In this document: positions 34,356-46,200 of the stretch, piece after piece
How positions within the stretch are numbered: position 1 is the first letter of the stretch
How the letters are laid out: each line of letters opens with the position of its first letter
Assembly: GCF_022539505.1 (NCBI RefSeq)
Contig: NC_061508.1
Coordinates: 348,453,484-348,517,483, forward strand
Source: Lolium rigidum
Taxonomy: Eukaryota > Streptophyta > Magnoliopsida > Poales > Poaceae
Direction of reading: 5' to 3'
DNA: 64,000 bases
Position numbers and translations under genes: made by a program
The notes under the pieces: model-generated
What the model saw: only the letters and a program-made list of their open reading frames with translations
Database searches by the model: none
What the model was told of the DNA's origin: nothing

Positions 34356-34365
34356 CTATAAATAG
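34356..34365 (+). promoter_or_regulatory. TATA box of the Cys-rich peptide gene
   Basis: CTATAAATAG lies 76 bp upstream of the ATG at 34441, leaving room for a short leader from about 34390. It is a textbook plant TATA box in the right place and orientation. Confidence 0.65.
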
Positions 34366-34440
34366 AGAGCCTGAGGTGAGCCCGACCATATATAGAGAGA
34401 CGAAGATCTATAAATTACCCTGAAGAGAGACCAGGCAGTC

Positions 34441-34718
34441 ATGTCATCCACGAAGAGATGTGTAGCTATAATTATGGTGCTGGTACTTTCGCTTCAAGCC
34501 ACCGCGCTGATGCTAGCCGTCTCTTCCCCAGCTTCACGGAGTATTGGTGTCCAGAGGGCTCTCAACTTGTCTGCCGGGAGGAATTTCTGCTCCGGACGCG
34601 GTGTAGGTGCAAACCGTTGAACAAACTTGGGCTTGTGATTCCCGAGAAGAACGTCAATGGTGATGACCCGTGGGACAAGTGCCCAGGAGAAGGTCATTTT
34701 CATTGTGAAGGGTTTTAG
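34441..34718 (+). pseudogene. small secreted Cys-rich peptide gene, frame-shifted
   Basis: The ATG at 34441 opens a frame encoding a clear signal peptide (MSSTKRCVAIIMVLVLSLQA...), which stops at 34620 after 59 codons. A second frame, open from 34458 to 34718, carries the likely mature part. It contains FTEYWCPEGSQLVC, a CRC pair and a C-terminal CPGEGHFHC, giving six cysteines. A single net indel at about 34500-34525, just after the hydrophobic core, would separate the two. The TATA box (34356) and an AATAAG-type signal (34837) flank it. The architecture resembles small secreted Cys-rich plant peptides such as defensin-like or signalling peptides, but I do not recognise the family. The break could be real or a consensus error. 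Confidence 0.6.
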
Positions 34719-35157
34719 TGCTAGACTGCATGGTTAAGTTGTCTGCAATGTGTGCATGTTATTCCATCGGGGTCGCCAAAAGAGTAGTAGTACTCATGCT
34801 TCTCATGTCGTTGTATACCTAGCCAATGTACCATTGAATAAGATAAAGGTCTTTACTCTATAAGGCCGCTGCTTTTAGCACATCTATATATTTTTGCCAT
34901 CTAGTTATTTTTATAGAAAATATCTGTCTACACGGGCATCATGGCTCAACAGATCAAGCCAGAATAAGCACTGACAAGTAGATAAGATGATCCCGCCATG
35001 TGCCTAAATACTACTGCAGTATATATACCAGATTAATTTGACAGAGAGGAGAGGAAAAGGAAGGACCATGACCTGGGAGAGGGCGTATGGAGGCTATCTG
35101 CAAAACGCGCTTAGCAACAGCAGCACCACCACCACCACCTTAAGGGGGCTCATTTAT
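34719..35157. other. 3' flank of the Cys-rich gene and remnant of an array spacer
   Basis: This is AT-rich with a likely poly(A) signal at 34837. Bases 35110-35157 return to array sequence: CAGCAGCACCACCACC followed by CTTAAGG, as at 26380 and 31995. The single-copy block about 33260-35110 is therefore an insertion into, or a junction of, array units. Confidence 0.45.
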
Positions 35158-36592
35158 GGGCAGCGCTGAGCGTCCCCCGGGGGATCAAATCCCCGATCCC
35201 CCGGGTCGCCAGCCGTTCGATCAAGTCAACCGTCCCACGCGGACGGAACAAAACAAAAAAGGGAAAGGAAAAATTCCCGTCATCCCCCGACGCACGATCT
35301 GCCCCGCGTCACCAGAGGCGCTGCCAGGTCCGGCAGTACCACCGCGCGCTTCGGCTGCACCACGGACGATCACGTGCAGCACCGCCATCTTGAACATGTA
35401 GCTTCGCCGCCGGCCTCGCCGAAATCCTTTGCAGCACGGCGGCGCTCCGTTTGTAGCAGACGCCGGCACCGCTTGTAGCAGCCATTGCCGACCTATGTAG
35501 CAGCCGCAGACGCCCATGGTAGCAGCCACCGCCGCCTAAAGTAGCAACAGCCGACGCCACATGTAGCAGACGCCGTTGCTCCGCCGCCTATTGTAGCAGA
35601 CACTTCCGCCCTTCGTAGCAGAGGCCGACGCCTATTGTAGCAGCCGCCGTCGCGCCGTCGCCCTTTGTAGCAGTCGCCGCCGCCTTTTGTAGCAGACTCC
35701 TCCGCCCTCTGTAGCGGACGCCGACGCGTATTGTAGCATATGCTGTCGCGCCGCCGCCCTTCGTAGCAGCCGCCAACACCACAAAGCAGCACGGACACCA
35801 ACCGCGTGTAGCGATGCGGACAACCACAAGTAGCATCGCCGCCCCTGCCATCCTTCGCAGTGCTCCACCACACCATGGTTGCAGCTGCGCCGGCCGAGCT
35901 TGGGGGGCCGTTGGAGGACGAGGAGGTGGGGACCTTGGGCCTGGCCTTGTGTGCTTGGAGGAGCGGGTCATGCGCCATGGGTGGCGGCTGAGCAGGCGGG
36001 CGCTTGCCGTTGGTAGCAGTGCCCGGCCATCCTTTGTAGCAACGTTGCACAACAATTGCAGCAGCGCCATTGACGGGTTCGCGAAGCATCGCCATCGCCA
36101 TGGCCGGAGCGGCAACGAGCGGTGGCCGGCCGCAGGGCGGCGAGCATGGTCGCAGCGACCTCGCCGGAGGGTGACGAGCTCGTGCGATACACCGTCCGGG
36201 CGCCTCGGGTTGAGGAGCGGGCCGGGACGCGGCCGTCGTCTCTGAGCTTGAGGAGTAACGGGAGGACGAGGAGCTGACTGAGACCGGGATCGAGCTTGAG
36301 GATGATGAGGCAGGGGAGCGGCGGCGCGAGGACGAGGATCTGGCGAGGTGGTCGTCGAGCTTGCACGGCGCGGCGAGGATTAGGAGGAGGCGGGGTAGGA
36401 TTCATGGCAGACTGGTTCTATGTTTGAGATGGGGAAGGAGATAACGAGGGGAGTTTCGTGTAGAGAGAAGCGACGGAAAAAGGATAACCTCATGGTGGAC
36501 CCCATCCACCGCTCTATCTCACGTTGCAACTTGCAAGGGCACGCATGTGCCACGTAGGCGGACGATCCCCCGGGGGAACACCAGTATTTTCC
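35158..36592. mobile_element. Mutator-like non-autonomous element, 1,435 bp, with internal short tandem repeats
   Basis: The flanks are the perfect 9-bp repeat CTCATTTAT (35149-35157 and 36593-36601). The ends are inverted repeats of about 29 bp that finish in an identical 14-mer, TCCCCCGGGGGATC. The left half (about 35440-35830) is a run of imperfect 20-30-bp tandem repeats built on TTGTAGCAGCCGCCG. The right half (35850-36400) is GC-rich and could be captured coding sequence. No transposase frame is present, so movement would need a helper in trans. It is inserted in a remnant of an array unit: sequence on both sides (CTTAAGG..., then AATTTCATAGGAATTTGGAGAGAG) is array spacer. Confidence 0.83.
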
Positions 36593-36601
36593 CTCATTTA
36601 T

Positions 36602-39590
36602 TCCAATAAATTTCATAGGAATTTGGAGAGAGAGAGAGGTCGGAGTACCAAATCGAAACATGGCAGAAACAGACGTTTCACTCACTAGCTGTGCCAGTAC
36701 GGGCCCTGTTGCCCATGGCCCAAAAAATTCATGGCCCATAGATGATAACGGCCACATACCACAAGTTAACAGAACGCAAGATTCTAGAAAAAAAAAAGAT
36801 AGCCTAGTTTCCCCTAAAAAAGCAGCATACACTAGAAAAATGTTTAAAGAGCGCAAAAAAATGAGGCTCGGGGAGAAAAAAAAGAGAATCAGCTTACCTT
36901 CACCGAGTCTGTTTCTCTCCTGGTAGCTGAAGATGTAAAGATGCAAAACACCCAAGCGTTTGTGCAGGAAACTCGAAGAAAAACAAACAATAAAGCTTGC
37001 CAATAAAACAATGAGGAGAAAAGGTGTGCAGGTTTTCAGTGGATTTCTCAACAATCAGTTCACTCAAGGATACCATAGAAGAACCGAAAATAATAGCACT
37101 ACATCAGATGGTAATACAAACGGTGAGATCCACGGAAGTACATCACTGATAAATTCAAAACAAGCAAACAGATGATATAAATAAATAAATACAAAGCAGC
37201 CACAAAATGCAGAAAGAAGAAATCATATTTATTATTGGAGGCTCAGTGTTGGCTCATCTGTCATATGACAACTTGCGCTCTCCGAACAAGTGAAATCAAA
37301 AGAAGTGAGCGTTGTTGATATCCGATCCGTTTACACCAAGACGTGATGTTTTCAGCATTAAATGGTTGCTCGCAAAAGCAAACCGTCCCAATCTGCACGC
37401 TTCCAACCAATCACATCAAAACCCTAACCCCAAACCATACCCATAAAATCAAGCAATGGTATCTGATCTTAGTAGTCTGTATGTACCTCTGAATGAGCCA
37501 AAGTCATCATCGCCAACTTAGCACAAAACATCAAGTAAATGGAGTAACAAAGAGAAACCAGCACAAAAAATGTAGAGAATGCGAAGAGAGAGCTGACATG
37601 ATTAAGAATGATGAGAATAAAAGCAGAAAATATCAGTACATTGGGGGGAAACATGGAATTAGGGTGAACCTATCCCAACAACAGGAAACAACTAAAGCAG
37701 ATTGGAACAAAGAAACAGCCAGCACTACCAGATGCTGACGACAGACATGTTGCAATGTATGGGTTTGCTAGCTGAGAGCACCGCAATTTAGTCCATAATC
37801 TTTAAGTTGTCACAGCATCATGACTGGTACTGTCTATGGCAGGATCTAGCAGACAATGACCAACAATATACTCGAATAAAGCTGACGAGATTCAGGTGAA
37901 GTGTTGGGGTGATGGCAATTGTGCTACAAAAGATATTTCATATGGCAGCCATGATCAGTCGTCGTCTAAACCCATGACAAGAATGCACAGAAAACCCCAA
38001 CAGATGGATCACCCAGCATGGCAGCTGCCAAGAACATAGACCTACGGGACAATATGTTTCGGCACAGCATGAAGTGTGGAATTGGGAGGAACAACAAGAG
38101 TGGAATTAAGAATCCCAAGGCAGTTAACCAATGACCATAAATTGTCACAATAAAGAATGCGGGCGGCAAAAGAATGCGAGGCTTGCTTTTGGCTCAATCA
38201 TCACATCAAGCACCAGGGCTCTAGAAAGATGTCCAAAGTACATTATTACTATTATCATTTTCCATCATTCAAATAGTTTACCTGGTACATCAGAGAGCAT
38301 CTATGTGGAGCCAAGATAGATTACAACATGCACACCAACACCAAAGATATCATTTGGAATTAAGCCTTTAAAATGCACCTTTGGAAGAGCCAAACTCATG
38401 ATTAACACAAATGATAAACTCTCAGAAAGAACTCAAATGAAGTGGTACTATGGTAGAACAAATTGTTAAATAGAACAAGATAAAATGTTACACTTCCTTG
38501 CGGAAGAAAAAATGCACTTCAGCTTATAAGAAGATAAAAGGAAAAGGAGAAAAATGAAACGGGCAGATTTTCAAACAATAGTGGACAAAAAAATAGTGAC
38601 ATATACAAATGGCTCAGATGCACTCCCATCCATAAGCTTAACTTAGAGACACACCATCTAATCACCTCTCTGTCACTCCATATACTGTAAATAGGAATGC
38701 CAGTTCCAATGTCTACAGTAATAGTACTCCCACCATCCAAAATAAATTGGAGTAGCTGCTGAACTGGTTACTTGCTGCGGAACAAGCCCGCCTAGTTTAG
38801 AAGCAAATTGAATAAAACACAAGTTGCCCATTTACATGGTGTTGAAAGCTCTCCAAGGGCAGCTAAATCATCACAGCCATTCAGAAAGGATAGAAGTGAC
38901 CCTGAAATCTGAACTTGCGCAGTATGACGCTTGTTAGGATCAATAAAATATCGCTAGAGAAGAAAGGCATAAGCAAATAAAGGATCAAAAAACAGAAGGA
39001 TCAAATTATCAAAGACAAATAGCAAAATGATGCAACAATGGTGTAGCAACTTTTCAACGCCATCGCATCTTCCTGACTAATAAAATCAACTATCAAGTAG
39101 AACTAATCATTCAAACATGTACTCCCTCCGATCCATAATAAGATGTACTAAATCCCCGGCAGTTATTATGGATCAGGGGGAGTAATAAAAATACCAATAG
39201 CAACAACCATCAACTGCAAAACTGGTTACTCGCGAGATGATTTGTGGTTAACTACTTTTACTCATATTGGTCAGTGCCACAACCATGGTAATTCACTTTA
39301 CACACAAAATGGTAATAGCAACAAATAAAAAACAGAAGGGAAGCATGAATGCTATTCAAGGAGGCACATTGTAGTTGCATTTAAGGGATAAGATTCACCT
39401 TTGATCGATCATACGACCTAGCCACACCAGATTAACCAACCATTTAAGTCGAGCTGTGCTGGTTATCATTCATTAGAATGACCATCCAAGACAGCCGTTG
39501 ATATTCAGGTGTGGATGAAAAGGTAACAGAGGAGGTGGGGGCGGTGTTAAATGTGATACCCAGAACTGACTCGAGTAATCGAAGGAAAAT
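36602..39590. repeat. array copy V: head-less junction and 'P' region copy 3
   Basis: Bases 36640-36830 have the same head-deleted junction as copy I (ACCAAATCGAAACATGGCAG then GTTTCACTCACTAG). From 36840 to 39030 the sequence follows the P region of 18680-20630 closely, including CCAATGACCATAAATTGTCA (38127). It lacks the MULE at 17750 and the mini-Stowaway at 20014. Bases 39400-39600 are a decayed L block (GAGCTGTGCTGGTTATCATTC). No gene recognised. Confidence 0.65.
39122..39182. mobile_element. short Stowaway-like MITE, 61 bp
   Basis: CTCCCTCCGATCCATAATAA at the left and TTATTATGGATCAGGGGGAG at the right are near-perfect inverses, with TA on both sides. Its interior is almost completely deleted. 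Confidence 0.75.
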
Positions 39591-42096
39591 TTATTTCAGC
39601 CACGTTTGCTCCCTCACCCATCGCAAAGAAATTGAATGGGGAAACTACCTTCCAAAGGTCGCTTTGCACATGAACAGGTATGAGTGGAGAAAACGGGCCG
39701 GCTACAGAATATCTGCAGTTCAACAAAGCATTAGCAGCTGACTCCAAGTAGAACTCGAAGCGGTGGTAATGCTGGACATGACTCATGAGAAATAATTTAT
39801 AAATAATGGGATGTTCTGGGGGAACACTATTTTAATGGCTCAGATTCACCCCACCATCATCGATCACCCGAAGTTGGAAAATGCTTCGGTAGAAGCATCA
39901 CACAAATACAAAATACAATCTCTCTCTTTCTCTCACCAGCAACAAATAGCCACAACTGGTAACTTGCTGCAGAGCAAGGCTTCCTACTTTAACGACTAGA
40001 TGTCCAACTGAGCAAATTTGCATGGAATCAAAACATCTCCAACTCAGGATCTGTTGAAACATCTTCAAGACCAAGGGGCAAAAATCAGCATAGCTATTCA
40101 CACGATGGAAATAAATATGTTATGTTCAAAAGTTAATTTAGAACATTGCACAGAATGGCCATGACCAAAGGAACAGTTGGCATTTGTTCAGCTAAAGATC
40201 AAAGGAGACATTGCACTGAAAATATAAGACGGGAAAACATTAACTTGCAATCCAGGTTATCACATCGTCCAGATAAAAGGGATAAATTTACTCCAAACAG
40301 AAAATGGAAGTGCTGTTGGGCTCTTTTATCCCATGAAAAAAGGGGTTGTAAATATCTTGCCAAACAATCAGACACGAGAGATGCGACAGTGGTAATGCTA
40401 TCGCACCACAAACTTAACACCAGTCAGGCCAACCTTAAACAAAATGAGACCAAAATTAAAATAGGAATCTGAACATGTTTAGAAATGTACAATGAGATAG
40501 GGGAAAATAGCTGACAGAGAATGTCCCAATCACAAGATCCAGGAGTACCTTTAGTTGTGAGAAAAAATAAAAGAAAAATAAGCTTCAGAAATCGATGAAT
40601 TTAGCCAACACCCTTTTTTTCAACAATCGGTAATACATCTAATCCATCGCTCCAGGCTAATGCATCAGAATGCAATCCAAAAAAATTAATGTGGCAGTGT
40701 GGGAGTGAAAACTGATAGCAGTAGCAAAAAGAGATTGATGTCAATGAACTATACAACATGGAGGATGATAAAAGAAGGTCTGCTTTTAGCTCCGTTGCAT
40801 GTTACTGTTGCTCGACGAAGAATTGCACAACACATGCAGCCAAAGAAGAATGAAAATATTTCGAACAGATGGAGCACTAGAAAAACAAATGGACACATAA
40901 CTTGGAAGTTTAACAAAAATATATTCAAAGAAAGATCAACTCATTTGTTTATAACTCACTAGTACTTACAAAAATCTCGTGTTAGATCGGATAGTTCTTA
41001 AAGGTTACTTTGCTCATGAACAGTCACGAGTTGAAAAAAAAACAGGACAGATACAGAACATCTGCAATTCAGCACAGCATTAGGAGCTGGACAATGGTGG
41101 GCATGACTCAATGAGTTAAAGATTATAAAATACTAGGACTTCTAGAGGGAACACTGATTTAATGGCTCAGACTCACCCACAAACAATCACCTGTAGTTGG
41201 AAAATGCTTCGGTACCACCATCACGCAATATAAGCTCTCTCTCTCTCTCCAGCAACAAATAGCCGCAACTGGTAACTTGCTGTAGAGCAAGGCCTCCTAG
41301 TTTAACGACTACATGTCTAACTGAGCAAATTTTGATGGAACCAAAACATCTCCAACTCAAGATCTGTTGAAACAATTTCAATAACAAGGGGCAAACATCA
41401 TCATAGACATTCGGAAAAGAATATTACTCGTCAACACACAGCGGAAATAAACATACCATGTTGAAAAGTTAATTCAGAACATCACACTGATGGCCAATCT
41501 AAGAAACAGTTAGCACTTGCTCACTTGAGATTCAAGTAGACACTGTATTGAAAATAAACAACGGAAAACATAGACTTGCAAGCCAGGTTATAACGTCATC
41601 AACCAAAAGGGAAAATAAAGTGCTGCTCGGCCAATTTATCCGATGAAAATTGGGGTCGTAAATGCCTTGCTAAATAATCAGACAAGTGAGGTGGGGCAGT
41701 GGTAATACTATTGCACCACAAAACTAAAGACCAGTCAGGCCAGCCTTCGACAAAATGAGAACAAAATCAAAGCAAGAACCAGAACAAAACTGGAATATCA
41801 GAATCCCCATCTCAATTCCACATACAGCCTTAAAACCATCTCAATGCAACACAGCCTTAAAAGGATTCCATTGCTTCATTCCAGATGCAAAAACAATGAC
41901 AACTAGAAATCAATCCAAGCAAGCCAGGTTAGTTGGGCTCATCACCAACAGAAGACACAGAAGGTCAAGATGGATCCTCACTCCACATCAGCCAATAGAG
42001 AAAAATGGAGAAGAAGAAGAAAAGCACATCTAGAAAATAAGAGTAGCATCACAAAGAAGGCTCAGTTTTTTTCCTTTCCTTCATTATATGCCCAAC

Positions 42097-42216
42097 CCTC
42101 ACATCTCCTGCAGCATAATCTACCCAACGGAATGTAAGAGGACTGCCCTGGTTATCACTCATCAAAATGACCGTCCGAGGCACAGAGCATCCAACATTAG
42201 CGAAGAATTGAACAGG
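42097..42216 (-). other. exon-like 40-codon block with canonical acceptor (array family)
   Basis: On the minus strand, TTACCTCTCTTGCAG is followed by a 120-nt, phase-0 open block and then GTTGGG as a possible donor. The block encodes motifs PVQFFANVGCSVPRTVIL, MSDNQGSPLTFRW and DYAAGDVR. The copy at 44939-45058 is also open over all 40 codons and differs by a few residues, but its acceptor AG is GG. More distant L blocks keep the DNA similarity but have stops. I do not recognise the protein family. Confidence 0.5.
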
Positions 42217-42584
42217 CTGCAAGAGAGGTAAGGGTGGGCTCTAATTTGGTACTCACAGGCCATAGCTGTCTTGATTGCTCAAAGGCATGCTTATTTCAGC
42301 TGGTCAACATCATCGCCGTCACAAGGATTTCATTCTTATTATTAATATATTCCCTTCATCACAACATAGCAGGAATATTAGAGTGAGAAGTCCACACATC
42401 AAAAGCCAATGTCCCCGGTTGCGAACCGGTTGGACAGATCAGCGACACGGTGAGGCGATGAAGGCGACAAGCATGCTACAGCACGGCAGCAGCACTAGGG
42501 CAGGGCGGGCTATACGAGAGGTCTTAGAGCCGCCTCTGCTCCCAGGCCGCAGCCTCTGCTCGAGCACACAAAGCAACATTGACC

Positions 42585-42655
42585 ATAATATCCGTCCATA
42601 CATACATACTTGCATCCATCCATCCATGCATGCATGCATACATCAATCATGCTCA
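42585..42655. repeat. tetranucleotide microsatellite (CATA/CATC/ATGC type)
   Basis: Runs of CATA, CATC and ATGC units. The paralogous position 45410-45475 holds CTTA and CATC runs, so this tract is a mutational hotspot in the unit. Confidence 0.9.
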
Positions 42656-42862
42656 GGAGTTCCCCAGACCCGGCCTCGACCGACCAAACCTCCAACGATG
42701 CATCAGACAACACCGTACGGTTCCCAGCCGATGCCACAGCCGAATCCAAGTCAATGGAAAGGCGGAGGCAGGCGGCACCGTAGGGTGGGGAACTGAGGCG
42801 ACGAACAATTGGACGAATGGGTCGGCGAGTCGGGTACAAGAGCTCAACTGATCTGTTTAGGG

Positions 42863-42962
42863 NNNNNNNNNNNNNNNNNNNNNNNNNNNNNNNNNNNNNN
42901 NNNNNNNNNNNNNNNNNNNNNNNNNNNNNNNNNNNNNNNNNNNNNNNNNNNNNNNNNNNNNN
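42863..42962. other. assembly gap (100 N)
   Basis: Exactly 100 N, a conventional placeholder of unknown true length. It falls between two paralogous R units, where collapse or misjoining of repeats is likely. Confidence 1.
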
Positions 42963-45680
42963 TTGGGTTCAGGGAGTGAAGTGTCTATCTCAGGCACGTT
43001 TGCTCCATCACACCTCATAGATAGATAGATTGATAGCAAAGAAATTGAATGGGGGAACTACCTTCAAAAGGTCACTTTGCTTATGAACAGGTAGGAGTGG
43101 GAAAAACGGGACAGATACAGAACATCTGCAGTTCAACACAGCATTAGCAGCTGGACTCTTAGTACAACTTACAGCGCTGGTAATGGTGGACATGACTCGT
43201 GAGGAATAATTTATAAAATACTACGACTTTTGGAGGGAACACTGAATTAATGGCTCAGACTCACCCCACCATCAATCACCTGAAGGTGGAAAATGGTTCA
43301 GTAGCAGCAGCATGCAGTACAATCTCTCTCTTTCTCTCTCCAGCAACAAATAGCCGCAACTGGTAACTTGCTCTAGAGCAAGGCCTCCTAGTTTAACGAC
43401 TAGTTGAGCAAATATTTTGCATGGAACCAAAACATCTCCAACTCAGGATCTATTCAAACAACTTCACCACCAAGGGGCAAAAATCATCATAGCCATTCAC
43501 ACAAATAAATATGTTATGTTCAAGAGTTAATTCAGAACATTGCACTGATGGCCACGACCAAGTAAACAGTTGGCATTTGTTCGGTTAAAGATTAAAGGAG
43601 ACACTGCATTGGAAAAAAAATATGAAAACATAAACCAGCAATTGAAGGAAACGACTAGCTGTCTAACTGAGCAAATTTGGATGGAACCAACATATCTCCA
43701 ACTCACGATCTGTTGAAACATCTTCAACAAGGGGCAAAAATCATCATAGCCATTCGGAAAAGAATATTACTCGTCAACACAAGGGGAAATAGACATGCCA
43801 TGTTGAAAAGTTAATTTAGAACATTGCACTGATGGCCATGTTACTTGCAATCAAAGAAACAGTTGGCATTTGTTCACTTAAGATTGAAGGAGACAGGCAT
43901 GTACTGAAAATAAACAACGGGAAAACATAAACTTGCAAGCCCGGTTATAGCTTCATCGACCAAAAGGGATGATGTGCTCCAAAGAGAAAAATAAATGTGC
44001 TGCTCGGCCAATTTGTCCGATGAAAATTGGGGTTGTAAATGGCCTGCTAAATAAACAGACACCTGAGTTGGGGCAGTGGTAAATACTACCGCACCACAAA
44101 ACTGAAGACCATCAGGCCAGTTGTCGACAAAATGAGAAGAAAACTGAAGACCATCAGGCCAGCTTTCGACCAAATGAGAACAAAATCAGACATCAAAGCA
44201 AGAACCCGAACTTAAAAAATATATACTGACAAGGGGGACGAGTTATCATTCATCCGACCCTTACATCTCTTGCTGCGTAATCTACCCATCGCAGCGTAAG
44301 TGTACCTGCACTGGTTATCATTCATTTGAATGACCATCCAAGATACAGAACATCCAACATTAGCGACTAATTAACGAGGCTGCAAGAAGGTGACGGTTGG
44401 ACACTAATTTGATTGAATAAAGGCATGAACGTCTCAGCGATGGATCATCATTACTCCCCCTTGGGCTCAGTTTGCGGTTGGCCGGTAGTTGAATTGCTTA
44501 GCCACAAAAGCAGGAAAAAGTTGGGTAGTCAAATGTGAAAAAAGAGACAACATGTGGTACAAAAACTGGAATATCAGAATCCCCATCTCAATGCCACATG
44601 CAGCCTTAAAACCATCTCAATGCCACACAGCCTTTAAAAGACTCCACTGCTTTATTCCAGATACAAAAACAATGCCAACTAGAAATCATGGGATTACATC
44701 CCGAAAAAAAAAGACCGGATTCGATTATGGAAGTCAATATTATATAAAGCATTTATTGCTAAGCAAGCCAGGTTAGTTGGGTTCATCACCAACAGAAGAC
44801 ACAGCAAGTCCAGATGGGTCCTCACTCCACATCAACCAATAGAGAAAAATAGAGAAGAAAAAAAAAGCACATCTTAGAGAAGAAGAGTAGCATAACAAAA
44901 GAGGGCTCAGTTTTTTCCTTGCCAATGTCAAGCCCAACCCTCACATCTCTTGCTGCATCATCTACCCAATGCAATGTAAGAGGACTGCCCTGGTTATCAC
45001 TCATCAGAATGACCGTCCGAGGCACAGAGCATCCAACATTAGCGAAGAATTGAACAGGCCGCAAGAGAGGTAAGGGTGGGCTCTAATTTGGTACTCGCAG
45101 GCCACAGCTGTCTTGATTGCTCAAAGGCATGCTTATTTCGGCCAGTCAACATCATCGCCCCTCACAAGGATTTCATTCTTATTATTAATATATATTCCCT
45201 TCATCGAAAAAAATATGGCAATGACCCTGGTTGCGAACCGGTTGGACAGATCAGCAACACGGTGAGGCGACGAAGGCGACAAGCATGAGAAGCATGCTAC
45301 GGCGCGGCAGCAGCACTAGGGCAGGGCGGACTATAGGAGAGGTCTTAGAGCCGCCTCTGCTCCCAGGCCGCAGCCTCTGCTCGAGCACGCAAAGCAACAT
45401 TGACCATAATATCCATCCATACATACTTACTTACTTACTTACATCCATCCACCCATCCATCCATGTATACATCAATCATGCTCAGGAGCTCCTCAGACCC
45501 GGCCTCGACCAACCAAACCTCCAACGACGCATCAGACAACACCGTACGGTTCCCAGCCAATGCCACAGCCGATTCCAACGCAATGGAACGGCGGAGGCTG
45601 GCGGCACCGTAGGGTGGAGAACTGAGGCGGTGAACAGTTGGACGTATGGGTTTGGATTCAGACTTTCAGAGTGTGAAGTG
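42963..45680. repeat. right-hand sub-array: third R unit and downstream block
   Basis: R-unit sequence covers 43000-44210, internally duplicated (43230-43600 and 43660-44210). The block 44560-45670 parallels 41810-42860. A further decayed L block with an intact acceptor but a stop in the frame lies at about 44280-44380. In the minus direction, 45490-45660 gives a frame containing GNRTVLSDASLEVW that is also open in the 42660-42840 copy. Confidence 0.65.
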
Positions 45681-45729
45681 TCCACTGCGCGCGCATACAG
45701 AGATTAGAGGGAGGGAGAAAAGGTTGGAG

Positions 45730-46200
45730 AGATGGGGAACGCACCGGGTCCAAAACAAAATGGAACCGAACTGAAGAAATCAAGCGACGGCGGCTCAGAT
45801 CACGCGCCCGCAGCAGACCAAACCCTCGACCGGAGCCCGCGACGGGCCCCGCCGCTCGGTCCCCAAGCCCGCACCGCCGCGGACGCTGTCCGCACCGGCG
45901 GCAGCCCCGATGGGGCCTCCGAGCCGATGCGCGACGGAGGGCGGAGGTAGGGGGGCTGGCACCGAGAAGCGGCGACCCGGCGCGTCCGCGGCTCGGGAGC
46001 CTGGGCCTGGCGCCGGCGGCTCCGTCCATCATCGCCGCCGCGCGGAGTCCCAATCGAATTACGCGATCATCGGCCATGGCGAGCGGGACGGGCATGGCGG
46101 TGGGGGTGGGGTTCGGATCGAGCGCTCGCTTCGCATGCTCCGCCGCACGCGCCCGCGCGCGGTGGCCTCACGATTCGAGAAATAGTAGAAGCTAGCTGGC
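45730..46200 (-). other. GC-rich head H4 (candidate first exon, minus strand)
   Basis: The most diverged head. The minus frame has MADDRVIRLGLRAAAMMDGA, with ADDR as in H1-H3, then differs. It stays open for more than 100 codons but is Arg/Pro/Ala-rich and has no domain. It precedes (minus direction) the exon-like blocks at 45660-45490 and 45058-44939, as a promoter/first exon should. Confidence 0.5.

Larger units (their letters stand above)
39590..42862. repeat. right-hand sub-array: two copies of unit R and their downstream blocks
   Basis: Unit R (for example CAGCAACAAATAGCCACAACTGG, CATCTCCAACTCAGGATCTG and AACAGTTGGCATTTGTTC) occurs at 39600-40470 and 40980-41830. It is followed at 41810-42860 by a block that recurs at 44560-45670: CTTAAAACCATCTC, TTGGGCTCATCACCAACAGAAG, an exon-like block at 42097-42216, GGTTGCGAACCGGTTGGACAG and tetranucleotide repeats. 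The block ends in a gap. L-type sequence (CTGCCCTGGTTATCACTCATC) shows this is a diverged part of the same array. Confidence 0.65.

Noticed and set aside
35440..35830. Regularly spaced GTAGCAG repeats that could suggest a CRISPR-like array
   Set aside because: Units are imperfect and contiguous without unique spacers, lie inside a Mutator-like element, and this is a plant genome.
35493..36115. Two overlapping minus-strand frames of 175-202 codons rich in Tyr, Gly and Arg
   Set aside because: They are translations of the tandem GTAGCAG repeats and have no independent support.
42817..43039. Open frames crossing the gap at 42863
   Set aside because: They are open only because N was translated as X.
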